Shown one piece after another: positions 1-7,890 of a stretch of 37,669 bases of DNA. The number at the start of each line of letters is the position of its first letter. The stretch's first letter is position 1. The notes below the pieces were generated by a model that had not been told where the DNA came from, ran no database searches, and was given only the letters and a program-made list of their open reading frames with translations. Source of the stretch: Gallionella sp. (GTDB lineage: Bacteria > Pseudomonadota > Gammaproteobacteria > Burkholderiales > Gallionellaceae); the NCBI GenBank assembly GCA_025350705.1, contig JANXXH010000008.1:1-37669 (forward strand), written 5' to 3'. The translations under genes and the position numbers were made by a program.

Positions 1-156
1 ACAAACCAGACCGATGAAATGCGCGCGAAAGATTTGCAACTTGTTTTGCCTCGAAGCCTGCACGAAACGTATACGGATAATCAACGTGAGTGGCTTATGG
101 ACGTATCAATATTTACTGCATTAGTGCGTGAACGCCAAAAAATGGGAAAAGCATAA
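1..156 (+). CDS. 3' end of a type II restriction endonuclease, EcoRII-like C-terminus (partial)
   Basis: Frame 1 is open from the first base of the window and ends at TAA 154-156, giving the last 51 residues of a protein whose start lies outside. The tail reads TDEMRAKDLQLVLPRSLHET followed by a YT...QREWL stretch and a basic end. This resembles the very C-terminus of EcoRII-family restriction endonucleases, where a TDEM...LQLVVP..LH..YT..Q..WL pattern closes the PD-(D/E)XK catalytic domain. The catalytic residues themselves are not in view. The partner methyltransferase, if any, would lie to the left. A related but distinct C-terminal fragment occurs at 10919-11281. The family call rests on remembered similarity only. 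Confidence 0.6.
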   Translation, partial: TNQTDEMRAKDLQLVLPRSLHETYTDNQREWLMDVSIFTALVRERQKMGKA

Positions 157-276
157 TTAGCTTAAGTGAAAATGCCTACTTCTGCGGTTCGTACCAAATG
201 CTGCGGCCTGCTGCAATGTTGACGCAGAGCATCAGTTGCTTACCAGAACAGCCTTTTGAGGCCAAATTGCAGTAAC

Positions 277-1665
277 CTACAGCGCCGCCGTTTTCTCATC
301 CCTCAACGCCTCACGGATATTCCGGCGTCGTCTTAACCACATCTTGAAAGCGGCAGGCAAGATCGTCAGGCAGGATGTGTAATAAATGAATTTGAATCCT
401 ATCAGCCTTGGTCCGACCGGCGTATTGCGGAACAGGTCGCCAGCCAGAATCGACAGCATTGCTTCCTGCATGCGCCAAACATTTCTCGGCTGCATGAATA
501 TTTTGCGGATGGCTGGCGAGGTGATGCGATAGATGAACCAGGAGAACATTTTCGGGCCGCGTGTCATGACGCGTTCAAAACGCCGGAAAGCTTTTTCAGC
601 CATCATGTCTTCGCCACGCAGCCAGTGATCAACCGCAGTGGCGCCTTCGAAAGCGCTATTCATCGCGAGGAATACGCCGGAAGAGAACATCGGATCAACG
701 AAGGCGAAAGCATCGCCTATCATCACAAAGCGGTCGCCCCGGCAATATGCGGCGTTGTAGGCGTAGTTGCCGGTGGCTGTCGCCGGTTCAACCATGTTTG
801 CGTCCTTTAAACGCGCCGCCAATTTTGGCGCGAGTGCGATCGTTTCCATCAGGAAGGTGGATGGATCGGTCTTGCGCTGTTTGAAATAGGTGGGCGAGGC
901 CACTGCGCCCACGCTAGTCGTGCCATCCAGCAGGGGGATGAACCAGAACCAGCCGTGGTCGAACCAGAATAACGAGATGTTGCCTTCATTGCGGCCCGGT
1001 TGCCGCACCGCATTGGTGAAGTGCCCGAACAGCGCGGCGCTGGCGTGTTCTTTGCTGCGAAGTTTGGCGCCAAATTGGTTGGACAGCACAGTGTCGCGCC
1101 CGCTGGCGTCGATCACGAAACGCGGACGCCATTCGATCTCATCGCCGTCTTCGCTTTGAACTTTTACCAGGATGTGCTCGTCGCCGCCTTTGCCCGCGTC
1201 CATATCCACGTATGTGACGCGATGACCTTCAAAGGTTCGGGCGCCACGCTTGGCAGCATGGCGGAACAGCACCTCGTCAAATTCCGAACGGCGCACATGC
1301 ACCGCATAAGGGAACGATTTGTCCATCGCCTCGGCAAAATAAAAGTGGCTGGTGTGGTCGTGCCAGGGCGACACGAATTCTGCGCCATATTTGGTGATGC
1401 CTATGGCTTCGATCTCTTTGCGTACACCCAGCCGGTCGAACAGGGGCATATTCATCGGCAACAGCGATTCGCCGATATGGAAGCGGGGGTGATGCGCCTT
1501 TTCCAGCATGACCACATCGTGCCCGCGCTCTGCGAGTAAAGCTGCAACTGTAGATCCCGCCGGACCTCCGCCTATCACCAATACATCGGGCGACATGGTT
1601 GTGAAAGAGGTTTTCGCCATGCCTTGTTCCATTTCCATCTTCGTCTGTTCCATTGCTCGTCCCAT
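277..1665 (-). CDS. FAD-dependent halogenase/monooxygenase-like oxidoreductase of the pigment cluster
   Basis: This 462-residue flavoprotein has an N-terminal dinucleotide fold (GGGPAGS at about 32-38), a GESLLP segment at 65-70 and the second FAD motif GD.FAFVDP at about 318-325. Two features point to the flavin-dependent halogenase branch rather than plain geranylgeranyl reductases. One is WFWFIP at 239-244, matching the WxWxIP signature. The other is a lysine (K92) in TKYGAEF, at the place where halogenases carry the catalytic Lys that handles hypohalous acid. The expected role is halogenation or hydroxylation of the aryl head of the polyene, as in brominated xanthomonadins, using FADH2 from a separate reductase. 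The start at 1665 is preceded by GGAGGG eight bases upstream; later Met codons (M5, M16, M24) lack this. It is the last gene of its block, 81 bp after the FabG-like gene. Halogenase activity is inferred, and a hydroxylase remains possible. Confidence 0.8.
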   Translation of the reverse strand: MGRAMEQTKMEMEQGMAKTSFTTMSPDVLVIGGGPAGSTVAALLAERGHDVVMLEKAHHPRFHIGESLLPMNMPLFDRLGVRKEIEAIGITKYGAEFVSPWHDHTSHFYFAEAMDKSFPYAVHVRRSEFDEVLFRHAAKRGARTFEGHRVTYVDMDAGKGGDEHILVKVQSEDGDEIEWRPRFVIDASGRDTVLSNQFGAKLRSKEHASAALFGHFTNAVRQPGRNEGNISLFWFDHGWFWFIPLLDGTTSVGAVASPTYFKQRKTDPSTFLMETIALAPKLAARLKDANMVEPATATGNYAYNAAYCRGDRFVMIGDAFAFVDPMFSSGVFLAMNSAFEGATAVDHWLRGEDMMAEKAFRRFERVMTRGPKMFSWFIYRITSPAIRKIFMQPRNVWRMQEAMLSILAGDLFRNTPVGPRLIGFKFIYYTSCLTILPAAFKMWLRRRRNIREALRDEKTAAL

Positions 1666-1746
1666 CTTTTATTCCCTCCGATTATTGTGATGATTATACA
1701 CTTGGAAAATTTTCAGTATTCCCTAAGGGCGCTTCTAAAAAATTGA

Positions 1747-2466
1747 TTAGGCCATCGCCCCGTTGATCGAGATAATCTGCCCCGAGATATAAGCGGCGCG
1801 GTCGGAAGCAAGAAAGGCGATCAGGTCGGCGACTTCTTCCGGTGTGCCGGCACGTTTCATCGGCACCATGCTGTTGATGACCTCCTTGGGGAAAGCAGCT
1901 TCTATCATCGGCGAGACGATGATGCCGGGTGCGACAGCGTTGACGGTGATGCCCCGGCTGGCGAGTTCGAGCGCCAGCGATTTGGTGGCGCCATGCAGAC
2001 CGGCTTTTGCGGCGGCGTAATTGACTTGGCCGCGATTGCCCATCACCGCCGCCAGTGAAGACAGGTTGATGATGCGTCCCCAGCGTTTGCCTATCATAGC
2101 CATCAGCAGCGGTTGCGTGACATTGAAGAATCCGTTCAGCGAGACGTCGATCACGCGCGTCCATTGTTCGGGACGCATGCCGGGCATCACTGCGTCATCG
2201 TGTATGCCTGCGTTGTTCACCAGTATCTGGACCGCACCGTCGGCGAGGATTTTTTCCAGCGCAGTTTTTGTCGCGGCTGCATCCGTGATGTCGAAGGCGG
2301 CCGGGTGTGCGGAGCCTCCGCTGGCGATGATCTCTGCGGAGAGCTGTTGCGCGTGTTGCAGATTGCTGTTGGCATGCACGATCACTTCGCAGCCGTCTTT
2401 TGCGAGCTGGCGACATATCGCCGAGCCGATGGCGCCGCTGCCGCCTGTCACCAATGCACGTTTCAA
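1747..2466 (-). CDS. 3-oxoacyl-ACP reductase (FabG / ApeQ-like ketoreductase)
   Basis: This 239-residue short-chain dehydrogenase has all the parts of an active FabG: TGGSGAIG at 7-14 for NADP(H), NNAG at 84-87, and the catalytic set N111, S137, Y150 and K154 (YAAAK). It reduces the beta-keto group of the growing ACP-bound chain to a beta-hydroxy group, in the cytoplasm. The next step belongs to the neighbouring hotdog dehydratase. The start codon is TTG. It overlaps the dehydratase stop as TTGA (4 bp), and an AGGAG lies eight bases upstream, so the rare start is well supported. In aryl polyene clusters this position is filled by ApeQ. The length is normal for the family. Confidence 0.93.
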   Translation of the reverse strand: MKRALVTGGSGAIGSAICRQLAKDGCEVIVHANSNLQHAQQLSAEIIASGGSAHPAAFDITDAAATKTALEKILADGAVQILVNNAGIHDDAVMPGMRPEQWTRVIDVSLNGFFNVTQPLLMAMIGKRWGRIINLSSLAAVMGNRGQVNYAAAKAGLHGATKSLALELASRGITVNAVAPGIIVSPMIEAAFPKEVINSMVPMKRAGTPEEVADLIAFLASDRAAYISGQIISINGAMA

Positions 2467-2903
2467 GATGCGGTCTCCTCTGCGTCCAGCACGACCATCG
2501 CTCGTCCGCTCAACAACTCTTGCGCACCCGCGCTGATGCGGAATGAATACGTCACGCTATTGCCTCCGGCCATCAATTGTTCCGCTTCGATCTGTAAATC
2601 TTCTGCATAGTCGCTGAGGTATTTTACCCGCGTTTCCACATCGCGCACGCTCACCAGCAGACCGGCGCGCGGGCGCTTGCTGACCGCGCCGGTGAGTCCG
2701 CCATGCACGGCCATCGCCTGTGCGGCAAACTCGATGCCGCTCAACGCGGATACTTTGCCTTGATGCGCCAACGGATTGCTCGCGTTGCGATGGCTTTGTG
2801 CAATGCATGCTATATGCGTGGCGTCCCATCGCGTCACACCGGACAACAGGCACATGTCGCCCGAGTGAGGGATCAGCGCCTGGATTTCTGAACGGCCTAG
2901 CAT
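2463..2903 (-). CDS. hotdog-fold 3-hydroxyacyl-ACP dehydratase (ApeP-like)
   Basis: This 146-residue protein begins MLGRSEIQALIPHSGDMCLL; the IPHxGxMxLL signature with His13 is typical of the ApeP-type dehydratase of aryl polyene clusters. It removes water from the beta-hydroxyacyl-ACP made by the adjacent ketoreductase, creating one polyene double bond per cycle. In characterised APE systems ApeP works as a heterodimer with ApeI, and an ApeI-like partner is encoded at 15256-15576. The frame stays open upstream to 2951, but the ATG at 2903 fits the family N-terminus and overlaps the preceding gene by only 7 bp. It overlaps the FabG gene by 4 bp, so the set is translationally coupled. Confidence 0.82.
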   Translation of the reverse strand: MLGRSEIQALIPHSGDMCLLSGVTRWDATHIACIAQSHRNASNPLAHQGKVSALSGIEFAAQAMAVHGGLTGAVSKRPRAGLLVSVRDVETRVKYLSDYAEDLQIEAEQLMAGGNSVTYSFRISAGAQELLSGRAMVVLDAEETAS

Positions 2904-3691
2904 GGGCGAACGGTGACATCGAGTTGGTTGTCGGCGATGTAGTCGAGACAAATCATTTCAGGACGCAAATCGGCCAAGGCGGTCAGCAGCGGCAGGCTGC
3001 GTGCGGCGGGTGTGCCGACTCGTATGGCTTCCAGTTCAGAGTTGGTGATGGGTGTGCTGGATTTGTTTTTGCGGCTGATGCTGATGTCCAGTTCAGCCAG
3101 GCTGCGATCCGTCTTGTTGCCGTACAGTACCATGGCAACACCAAAGGTCGAACTGATCGGCCGTGCCGCATGCAGCGGTTGCGGGTAAGGTGCATCATAG
3201 GCGATCAGCACCACGGCCTTTCCGTCTGCCAGTGTCTGTGTGGCGGCTTCGATCAGCCCGGCGGCGAAACTTGCATCGAAGCAGGCCAGACTGGTGGTGG
3301 GCGCCATCGACTTGGTCGCGATCGACCAGTAGCCGGATGGCGCGTTGTGCACTGAATTGTGGAAACGTGTCGGCGATACTTCGCGGCCATTGTGAGCAAG
3401 CATGTCGAAAATGTTATGCATATTGTCTCCGTCTCCGGCGGATGAAGCGAACACGGCGGGCAATTCGGATGCGTTGCGATGCGAGTGGGCAATGGCTTCG
3501 CAGCCGACAGCCAAAGCGAGCTTGACCGGAATGCCGGTGCGGCGGCGTTCGGCTGATGGCAGCAAATCGTTGGGCGGAATGGCGATGGCTGCTCCAACAT
3601 AAGGAACGGTTCCCGCCAATACCGGCTGGCTGGTCGGCCAGTTGCTCAGGCCGGGCCCAACAATACCTATGCCTTCAATAAAGATTTTCAT
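2897..3691 (-). CDS. beta-ketoacyl synthase chain-length factor (ApeC-like)
   Basis: This 264-residue protein has a shortened thiolase-fold sequence typical of the ketoacyl-synt_2 / chain-length-factor family of aryl polyene clusters: an MKIFIEGIGIVGPG start, HN.VHNAPSGYWSIA at about 111-125, and TTSLACFDASFAAG at about 132-144. It lacks the two catalytic histidine motifs (HGTGT and K..xGH) of a full ketosynthase, so it should not condense by itself. It would pair with the ketosynthase encoded just upstream (3688-4896) and help set chain length. The ATG at 3691 overlaps that gene's stop as ATGA and has AGAGGA upstream; the longer open frame to 3874 would lie inside the ketosynthase and is unlikely. 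A Cys (C137) sits near the nucleophile position, which is noted in the findings. Confidence 0.85.
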   Translation of the reverse strand: MKIFIEGIGIVGPGLSNWPTSQPVLAGTVPYVGAAIAIPPNDLLPSAERRRTGIPVKLALAVGCEAIAHSHRNASELPAVFASSAGDGDNMHNIFDMLAHNGREVSPTRFHNSVHNAPSGYWSIATKSMAPTTSLACFDASFAAGLIEAATQTLADGKAVVLIAYDAPYPQPLHAARPISSTFGVAMVLYGNKTDRSLAELDISISRKNKSSTPITNSELEAIRVGTPAARSLPLLTALADLRPEMICLDYIADNQLDVTVRPC

Positions 3692-4896
3692 CGGCTGTTC
3701 CTCTTTATCCCGTGGCCAAAAACCAGACTGCAGTTGTTGCCGCCAAAGCCGAATGAGTTGGATAGCACGAAATTTACTTTTTGCTGTTTGTTTTTTAGCA
3801 GGTACATACTCTTCAATGCCGGATCGATGTGCTCGGTGTTCAAGCCGCCGGGAATGAATCCGTGTTGTATGCACAGCGCAGAGATAATGGCTTCAGTAAC
3901 GCCTGCCGCGCCGAGCAAGTGACCCGTCGCACCTTTGGTGGAACTGCACGGTGTACTTCCGCCGAAAACTTTGAAGACCGCCTGGTCTTCGGCTGCATCG
4001 TTCGATTTTGTTCCGGTGCCATGCAGATTGATGTAGTCGATGTCGCCGGGTTTCAGTCCAGCAGCATGCAGCGCTCCCTGAATCGCCAGTCGTGCACCCG
4101 CACCGTCGGGATGCGGGGTGGACATGTGATAGGCATCGCTGCTTTCGCCTACGCCAAGCAGCATGACGCTGTCGGGGTCGGATGAGGCCGAGGATTTTTC
4201 CAGCAACACGAAGCCCGCGGCCTCGCCGATCGAAATGCCGTCGCGATCTGCGTCATAGGGGCGGCACGGGCGGCTGGACACCAGTCCCAGCGAGTTGAAG
4301 CCATACAGCGTGGTCAGGCACAATGAATCGACGCCGCCGACGATCGCGGCATCGCACAGCCCCGCCTGTATCATGCGCGCAGCAGATCCAAATACTTTCG
4401 CGGAGGAGGAGCATGCGGTCGATACCACCATGGCAGGTCCGGCGAGATCAAGTACACGTTGCACAAAATCAGCCGCCGAATAGCAGCTGTGTGAACCTAC
4501 ATAGTGGAAAGTTTTGGGCAATGCGCCGGTTTCCGGATCGCGTTGCCGGTAGGCAAGTTCGGTGTCCAGGATGCCCGAGGTGCTGGTGCCCAAAAATACA
4601 CCGATGCGTTCGCGGCCGTAATGTTGCCGTGCCGCTGCAACTGTTTTGATAAAGTTGTCCTGCTCCAAACCCAGTTGCGCGAGGCGATTGTTGCGGCAAT
4701 CGTAAACGGCAAGGTCTGCGCGCACCGGCCTGTCCTCGAGTCCGCTGATGCGCCCGACATAGGTATCCAGATCGACATCCAGGAAATCGCAACGCGCCAA
4801 GCCTGAGCGTCCGGCGCGCAAGGCGTCAAGCGTCGCAGAAACTCCAGCCCCCAGCGGCGTGGCAAGGGTGTATGCACTTAATCGAAGGGGTTGCAA
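3688..4896 (-). CDS. beta-ketoacyl-ACP synthase, FabF type (ApeO-like, catalytic KS)
   Basis: This 402-residue KAS I/II-type condensing enzyme has an intact active site: C162 in STACSSS, H292 in LHGTGTKSND and H326 in KGATGHLLGAAG. It elongates an ACP-bound starter with malonyl-ACP by decarboxylative Claisen condensation. Directly downstream, overlapping by 4 bp, is the chain-length factor, so the two form the expected KS-CLF pair of a type II system (ApeO:ApeC in aryl polyene clusters). The start is TTG at 4894-4896 with GGAAAG eight bases upstream; no in-frame ATG fits. An 84-bp gap separates it from the methyltransferase gene upstream. The family call is firm; the exact Ape assignment rests on context. 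Confidence 0.92.
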   Translation of the reverse strand: MQPLRLSAYTLATPLGAGVSATLDALRAGRSGLARCDFLDVDLDTYVGRISGLEDRPVRADLAVYDCRNNRLAQLGLEQDNFIKTVAAARQHYGRERIGVFLGTSTSGILDTELAYRQRDPETGALPKTFHYVGSHSCYSAADFVQRVLDLAGPAMVVSTACSSSAKVFGSAARMIQAGLCDAAIVGGVDSLCLTTLYGFNSLGLVSSRPCRPYDADRDGISIGEAAGFVLLEKSSASSDPDSVMLLGVGESSDAYHMSTPHPDGAGARLAIQGALHAAGLKPGDIDYINLHGTGTKSNDAAEDQAVFKVFGGSTPCSSTKGATGHLLGAAGVTEAIISALCIQHGFIPGGLNTEHIDPALKSMYLLKNKQQKVNFVLSNSFGFGGNNCSLVFGHGIKRNSR

Positions 4897-4980
4897 ATGA
4901 ATTTCTTTCCAGGAGCTGCCTGTGTTTAGCGACGGGAATTTTAACAGAAAGAAGTTTGATAATGTCTCCCCCGCCGAACA

Positions 4981-5688
4981 TTAAGCTCGCGTTGCGCGAT
5001 ACAGCACGTTGGAAAACGGTGTGCCTTGGCTCATCGGCAGTGCTTCAACGGAAAATCCCGATTCCTCCAATAGTGCAACCCACTCGGCCATGCTTCGATA
5101 GTGCAGTGCGTTCCAGCCTTGCCCGCGCCACAGGCAGCAGATATGTTCGGCCAGGCTCGTGATGTAATGGCGCAGTCCGCCTGCGGCATTTCCTTCACGC
5201 ATCAGCAGGATGCCGCCAGGCTGAAGTGAGCAAGCGATCTTGTGCAGGACCTGCCGCTGATCGGCAGCATGCAGATACATCAATATATCCAGAAGGATCG
5301 CGACTGAACAGTCCGGTAATTCAAAAGTGCGGAGGTCGCCCTGACAGATGGACGCGCGATCACCAAGCGCTTGCTTGGCGGCTGCAACTTTCCATTCCAG
5401 CAATTCGACGCCGAGAAGTTCGAGGTTCTGCGGAGGTGTCGGCCATTCTGGATCCCAGTTCCCGGCCTGATATTGTTTGCGCGCCTCTATCAGCAATGCC
5501 GACAGTATGCCCAGGCCGCAGCCGAGATCGATCAGTCTGCCTTCGTTGGGCAGCAGGCCGTTTTTCAGAATGGCGCGATACACCGGATCGTGCCGTAATT
5601 TACCGCGGACGAAATGGTAGGTATACCGGCCCGCTTTGGCATAGGGCAAGAGGGCGGCATCGATGATGGAATTAAAGTTTGCCGGCAT
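4981..5688 (-). CDS. class I SAM-dependent methyltransferase
   Basis: This 235-residue protein has SAM motif I LIDLGCGLG at about 52-60, an acidic residue after the next strand (LLGVELLEWK), and a D-L-R/L-L-D-I-L-M-Y-L motif IV region. The fold is class I; the substrate cannot be read from the sequence. In this cluster it is a good candidate for O-methylation of the aryl head group, because aryl polyenes and xanthomonadins are often methoxylated. The longer frame begins with TTG at 5712, but the ATG at 5688 gives a natural MPANFN start and a 17-bp overlap with the deacetylase gene upstream, so 5688 is preferred. Confidence 0.85.
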   Translation of the reverse strand: MPANFNSIIDAALLPYAKAGRYTYHFVRGKLRHDPVYRAILKNGLLPNEGRLIDLGCGLGILSALLIEARKQYQAGNWDPEWPTPPQNLELLGVELLEWKVAAAKQALGDRASICQGDLRTFELPDCSVAILLDILMYLHAADQRQVLHKIACSLQPGGILLMREGNAAGGLRHYITSLAEHICCLWRGQGWNALHYRSMAEWVALLEESGFSVEALPMSQGTPFSNVLYRATRA

Positions 5689-6562
5689 GGTTGCAGGCAG
5701 TGTGCAACGCAACGGATTTCAGGTTAAGTGACTGAAGATGTTCAAGCAGGCGCGGCAATACTTCCAGAATAACCGGCGAGTCGCCGTGCGGGTGGATCGA
5801 ACGACCGTCGTGCAGCAACAATATGTCGCCAGCGGCAAGGTTTCGTTGCAGTCGCTGATAAACCGGTTCAGCAGATTTTGCAAAGGTATCCAATCCGCGC
5901 CGAGTCCAGTTGATATAGCGCAGGCTCGCGCGCTCGACCACCGGGGCGAGAAAGGGATTGCGGAAACCCATAGGCGCGCGAAAGAAGATCGGGGTGATGC
6001 CGGTGGTCGCATGGATCGCGTTTTGTGCCGAGTCGATTTCGCGACGCATAGCATTCGGCCCGAAAAAGGGAAATGCGTGGGGGTGGCTGTTGGTGTGGTT
6101 TTCCACGCTGTGTCCGCGACGGATGATTTCACGGGTCAACTCGGGATGTGCGATGACCTTGTTGGCGATGCAGAAGAAGCTGGCCTTGACCCTGTATCGA
6201 TCGAGCAAGTCAAGCACTTGGGGCGTGACGATGGGGTCGGGCCCGTCATCAAAGGTGAGTGCCACTTCTCCGCGTTGCGCAGCCGCTGCGGGCAGGCGTG
6301 TCATGCTCGGTCCGAGCAGGCGGCTGTGCGGCCAAAAGACCATTGTTGCTGCAAGCAGAAGGTGATTCACTATCACAGTCCACAGCGTCCATTGCCAGAT
6401 GGCGGGATTCAGGGCGGTCAGCACTGCGCAAAATATATGTAACGCAGTGCTCAATTGCAGTGCGGGAGTGGCATGCCAAAGCGGTAAATGAATATGTCTT
6501 GCAGAAGTTTGGCGGCCTTTGCAAGGCGCAACAGGTGGCGGTGTATGGGAATGCATTTCCAT
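5672..6562 (-). CDS. polysaccharide deacetylase (NodB domain) with N-terminal membrane segments
   Basis: This 296-residue protein has two hydrophobic stretches at about 33-52 and 57-77, then a NodB-homology catalytic domain: TFDDGPD at 103-109, HTNSH at 156-160 (metal-binding His pair), FFRAP at about 193-197, and LLLHDG near the C-terminus. The family removes N- or O-acetyl groups from carbohydrates with a divalent metal. Such genes recur in aryl polyene and flexirubin clusters, but their substrate there is not established. It is the first gene of the minus-strand block, and its 3' end overlaps the methyltransferase gene by 17 bp. The ATG at 6562 has no obvious Shine-Dalgarno sequence. Confidence 0.87.
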   Translation of the reverse strand: MEMHSHTPPPVAPCKGRQTSARHIHLPLWHATPALQLSTALHIFCAVLTALNPAIWQWTLWTVIVNHLLLAATMVFWPHSRLLGPSMTRLPAAAAQRGEVALTFDDGPDPIVTPQVLDLLDRYRVKASFFCIANKVIAHPELTREIIRRGHSVENHTNSHPHAFPFFGPNAMRREIDSAQNAIHATTGITPIFFRAPMGFRNPFLAPVVERASLRYINWTRRGLDTFAKSAEPVYQRLQRNLAAGDILLLHDGRSIHPHGDSPVILEVLPRLLEHLQSLNLKSVALHTACNHAGKL

Positions 6563-6785
6563 TTTTACGTTGACATGAAGCCAGGCAGAATGATCAACTG
6601 CGATGACTGAAAATCAGAGGCACTGCATTCTAGCCCAAGGGGCCTTATCGCAGCAACATCAGCCACTCTTTGATGCGCTTTCAAGAGAGGGCGCTCCAAC
6701 GTCTTATGGATTTTATTGGCAGGAATGTGCTATATAGCGGCATCTGTTTGCCAATAATGAATATTGGTTGTATGTTATCTCCAGC
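6563..6785. promoter_or_regulatory. divergent intergenic region between the deacetylase and PAP2 genes
   Basis: These 223 bp separate two outward-reading blocks and must hold promoters for both. A TATATA lies at 6731-6736, but no convincing -35 box at normal spacing was found. No terminator or clear operator palindrome was seen. Confidence 0.35.
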
Positions 6786-7481
6786 ATGAAAATATCCTCT
6801 CCCCTGACCATTTCCTGGCACCTTCAAATCCTGACAAGAATAAAGAGCCACCTTGTCCTGAAGACATTCGGGGTGCCTCTTTTTACGGCGGTCTTTTTTG
6901 CGGGTTATATTTTCCTGTTGAAAAACCCGATTTTCCCGGTGACGATCATGCCGCTGACAGCGCTGGATACTGCCATTGGGTTTAAGCCGGAGAGCCTCTT
7001 CCTGTATGCGTCGCTGTGGTTGTACGTGTCTCTACCGCCGGCGTTACAGGCGACTCGCCGCGAATTGATCTATTACGGTTTGGCTGTGGGAAGTTTATGT
7101 GTGGTAGGCTTGGGTTGTTTTCTTCTTTGGCCTACGGCCGTTCCTCCTGCGAACCTCGATTGGGAACAGAGCTTGGGATTTTCCATTCTCAAAGGTATGG
7201 ATGCTGCGGGCAATGCCTGCCCTTCGCTCCACGTGGCAACCGCGGTCTTTTCCGCAGTGTGGCTTAATCACCAGCTATTTGAGGTGGGTGCCCCGCGCAT
7301 CGTCCGTGTGTTCAACTGGGCATGGTGCGCGGGCATTGCATATTCGACAATGGCGACCAAACAGCATGTCGCGGTAGATGTGGTTGCGGGGGCTATACTG
7401 GGCATGTTTGCAGCGGGCCTGTCGCTGATCTGGCTAACTTTGTCGATCAGGCAAAACCGGATCACTGTAAAAATAGAATGA
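6786..7481 (+). CDS. PAP2-family membrane phosphatase
   Basis: This 231-residue protein has about five or six membrane helices and the PAP2 acid-phosphatase motifs. CPSLH with H149 is followed about 45 residues later by STMATKQHVAVDV with H194 and D198. It is expected to hydrolyse or transfer phosphate on a lipid or polyprenyl substrate at the membrane; the form resembles the inositol-phosphorylceramide-synthase-like PAP2 subgroup. A TTG at 6768 would add six residues, but the ATG at 6786 is the simpler start. It opens the short plus-strand block with an ACP and a ketosynthase. Its role in pigment synthesis is not known; supplying or recycling a membrane lipid acceptor is one possibility. Confidence 0.82.
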   Translation: MKISSPLTISWHLQILTRIKSHLVLKTFGVPLFTAVFFAGYIFLLKNPIFPVTIMPLTALDTAIGFKPESLFLYASLWLYVSLPPALQATRRELIYYGLAVGSLCVVGLGCFLLWPTAVPPANLDWEQSLGFSILKGMDAAGNACPSLHVATAVFSAVWLNHQLFEVGAPRIVRVFNWAWCAGIAYSTMATKQHVAVDVVAGAILGMFAAGLSLIWLTLSIRQNRITVKIE

Positions 7482-7616
7482 CGGTAGCGGTCATGATGGA
7501 TGGCCGTGCCCATGTAGTATGGCACTGTTCATCTGCACAAATGTTTCCTGACCAAACAAAAATTTAGTAAAATAAAAACTATAGGCACTTTAAGTCTATG
7601 GCCACATGACAACGAT

Positions 7617-7880
7617 ATGAATGATCTCGAGCTGATAAAAGATTTTTTGAAGAACCGGGTAGAAGCCCCGTTATTGGACAAAATTGTTCCTGAGGCCACT
7701 TTAACCGAATTGGGTGTTGACTCGCTTATGCTGATCGAATTGATCTTTGAATTCGAGGACAAGACCGGAATAACGGTGCCTGCTGATATCCCTCCACCCA
7801 AGACGGTCGGAGAATTGCTCCACCAATTGGACGATATCAGAAGCCAGCAAGCAGTAGCCAGCAAGCAAGCAATAAAATAA
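7617..7880 (+). CDS. acyl carrier protein (first of three in the cluster)
   Basis: This 87-residue acidic helical protein has the phosphopantetheine attachment motif ELGVDSLMLIEL, with Ser36 as the modified residue. It carries acyl intermediates as thioesters for the condensing, reducing and dehydrating enzymes. The C-terminal tail is encoded by a short imprecise DNA repeat (about 7850-7878, AGCCAGCAAGCA units) that gives a Gln/Ala/Ser-rich end unlike the core domain. The gene lies 10 bp before the ketosynthase at 7891. In aryl polyene clusters two ACPs (ApeE, ApeF) are usual; which one this matches cannot be decided from the sequence. Confidence 0.9.
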   Translation: MNDLELIKDFLKNRVEAPLLDKIVPEATLTELGVDSLMLIELIFEFEDKTGITVPADIPPPKTVGELLHQLDDIRSQQAVASKQAIK

Positions 7881-7890
7881 TTTACCTTTT

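Noticed and set aside
1000..1539. 179-codon plus-strand frame opposite the halogenase-like gene
   Set aside because: Shadow frame; the minus-strand protein has full FAD motifs.
2904..2951. Longer N-terminus for the ApeP-like dehydratase
   Set aside because: The added residues are basic and unlike the family; they would lie inside the chain-length-factor gene.
3692..3874. Longer N-terminus for the chain-length factor
   Set aside because: It overlaps the ketosynthase gene by over 180 bp; the ATG at 3691 has a ribosome site and a 4-bp overlap.
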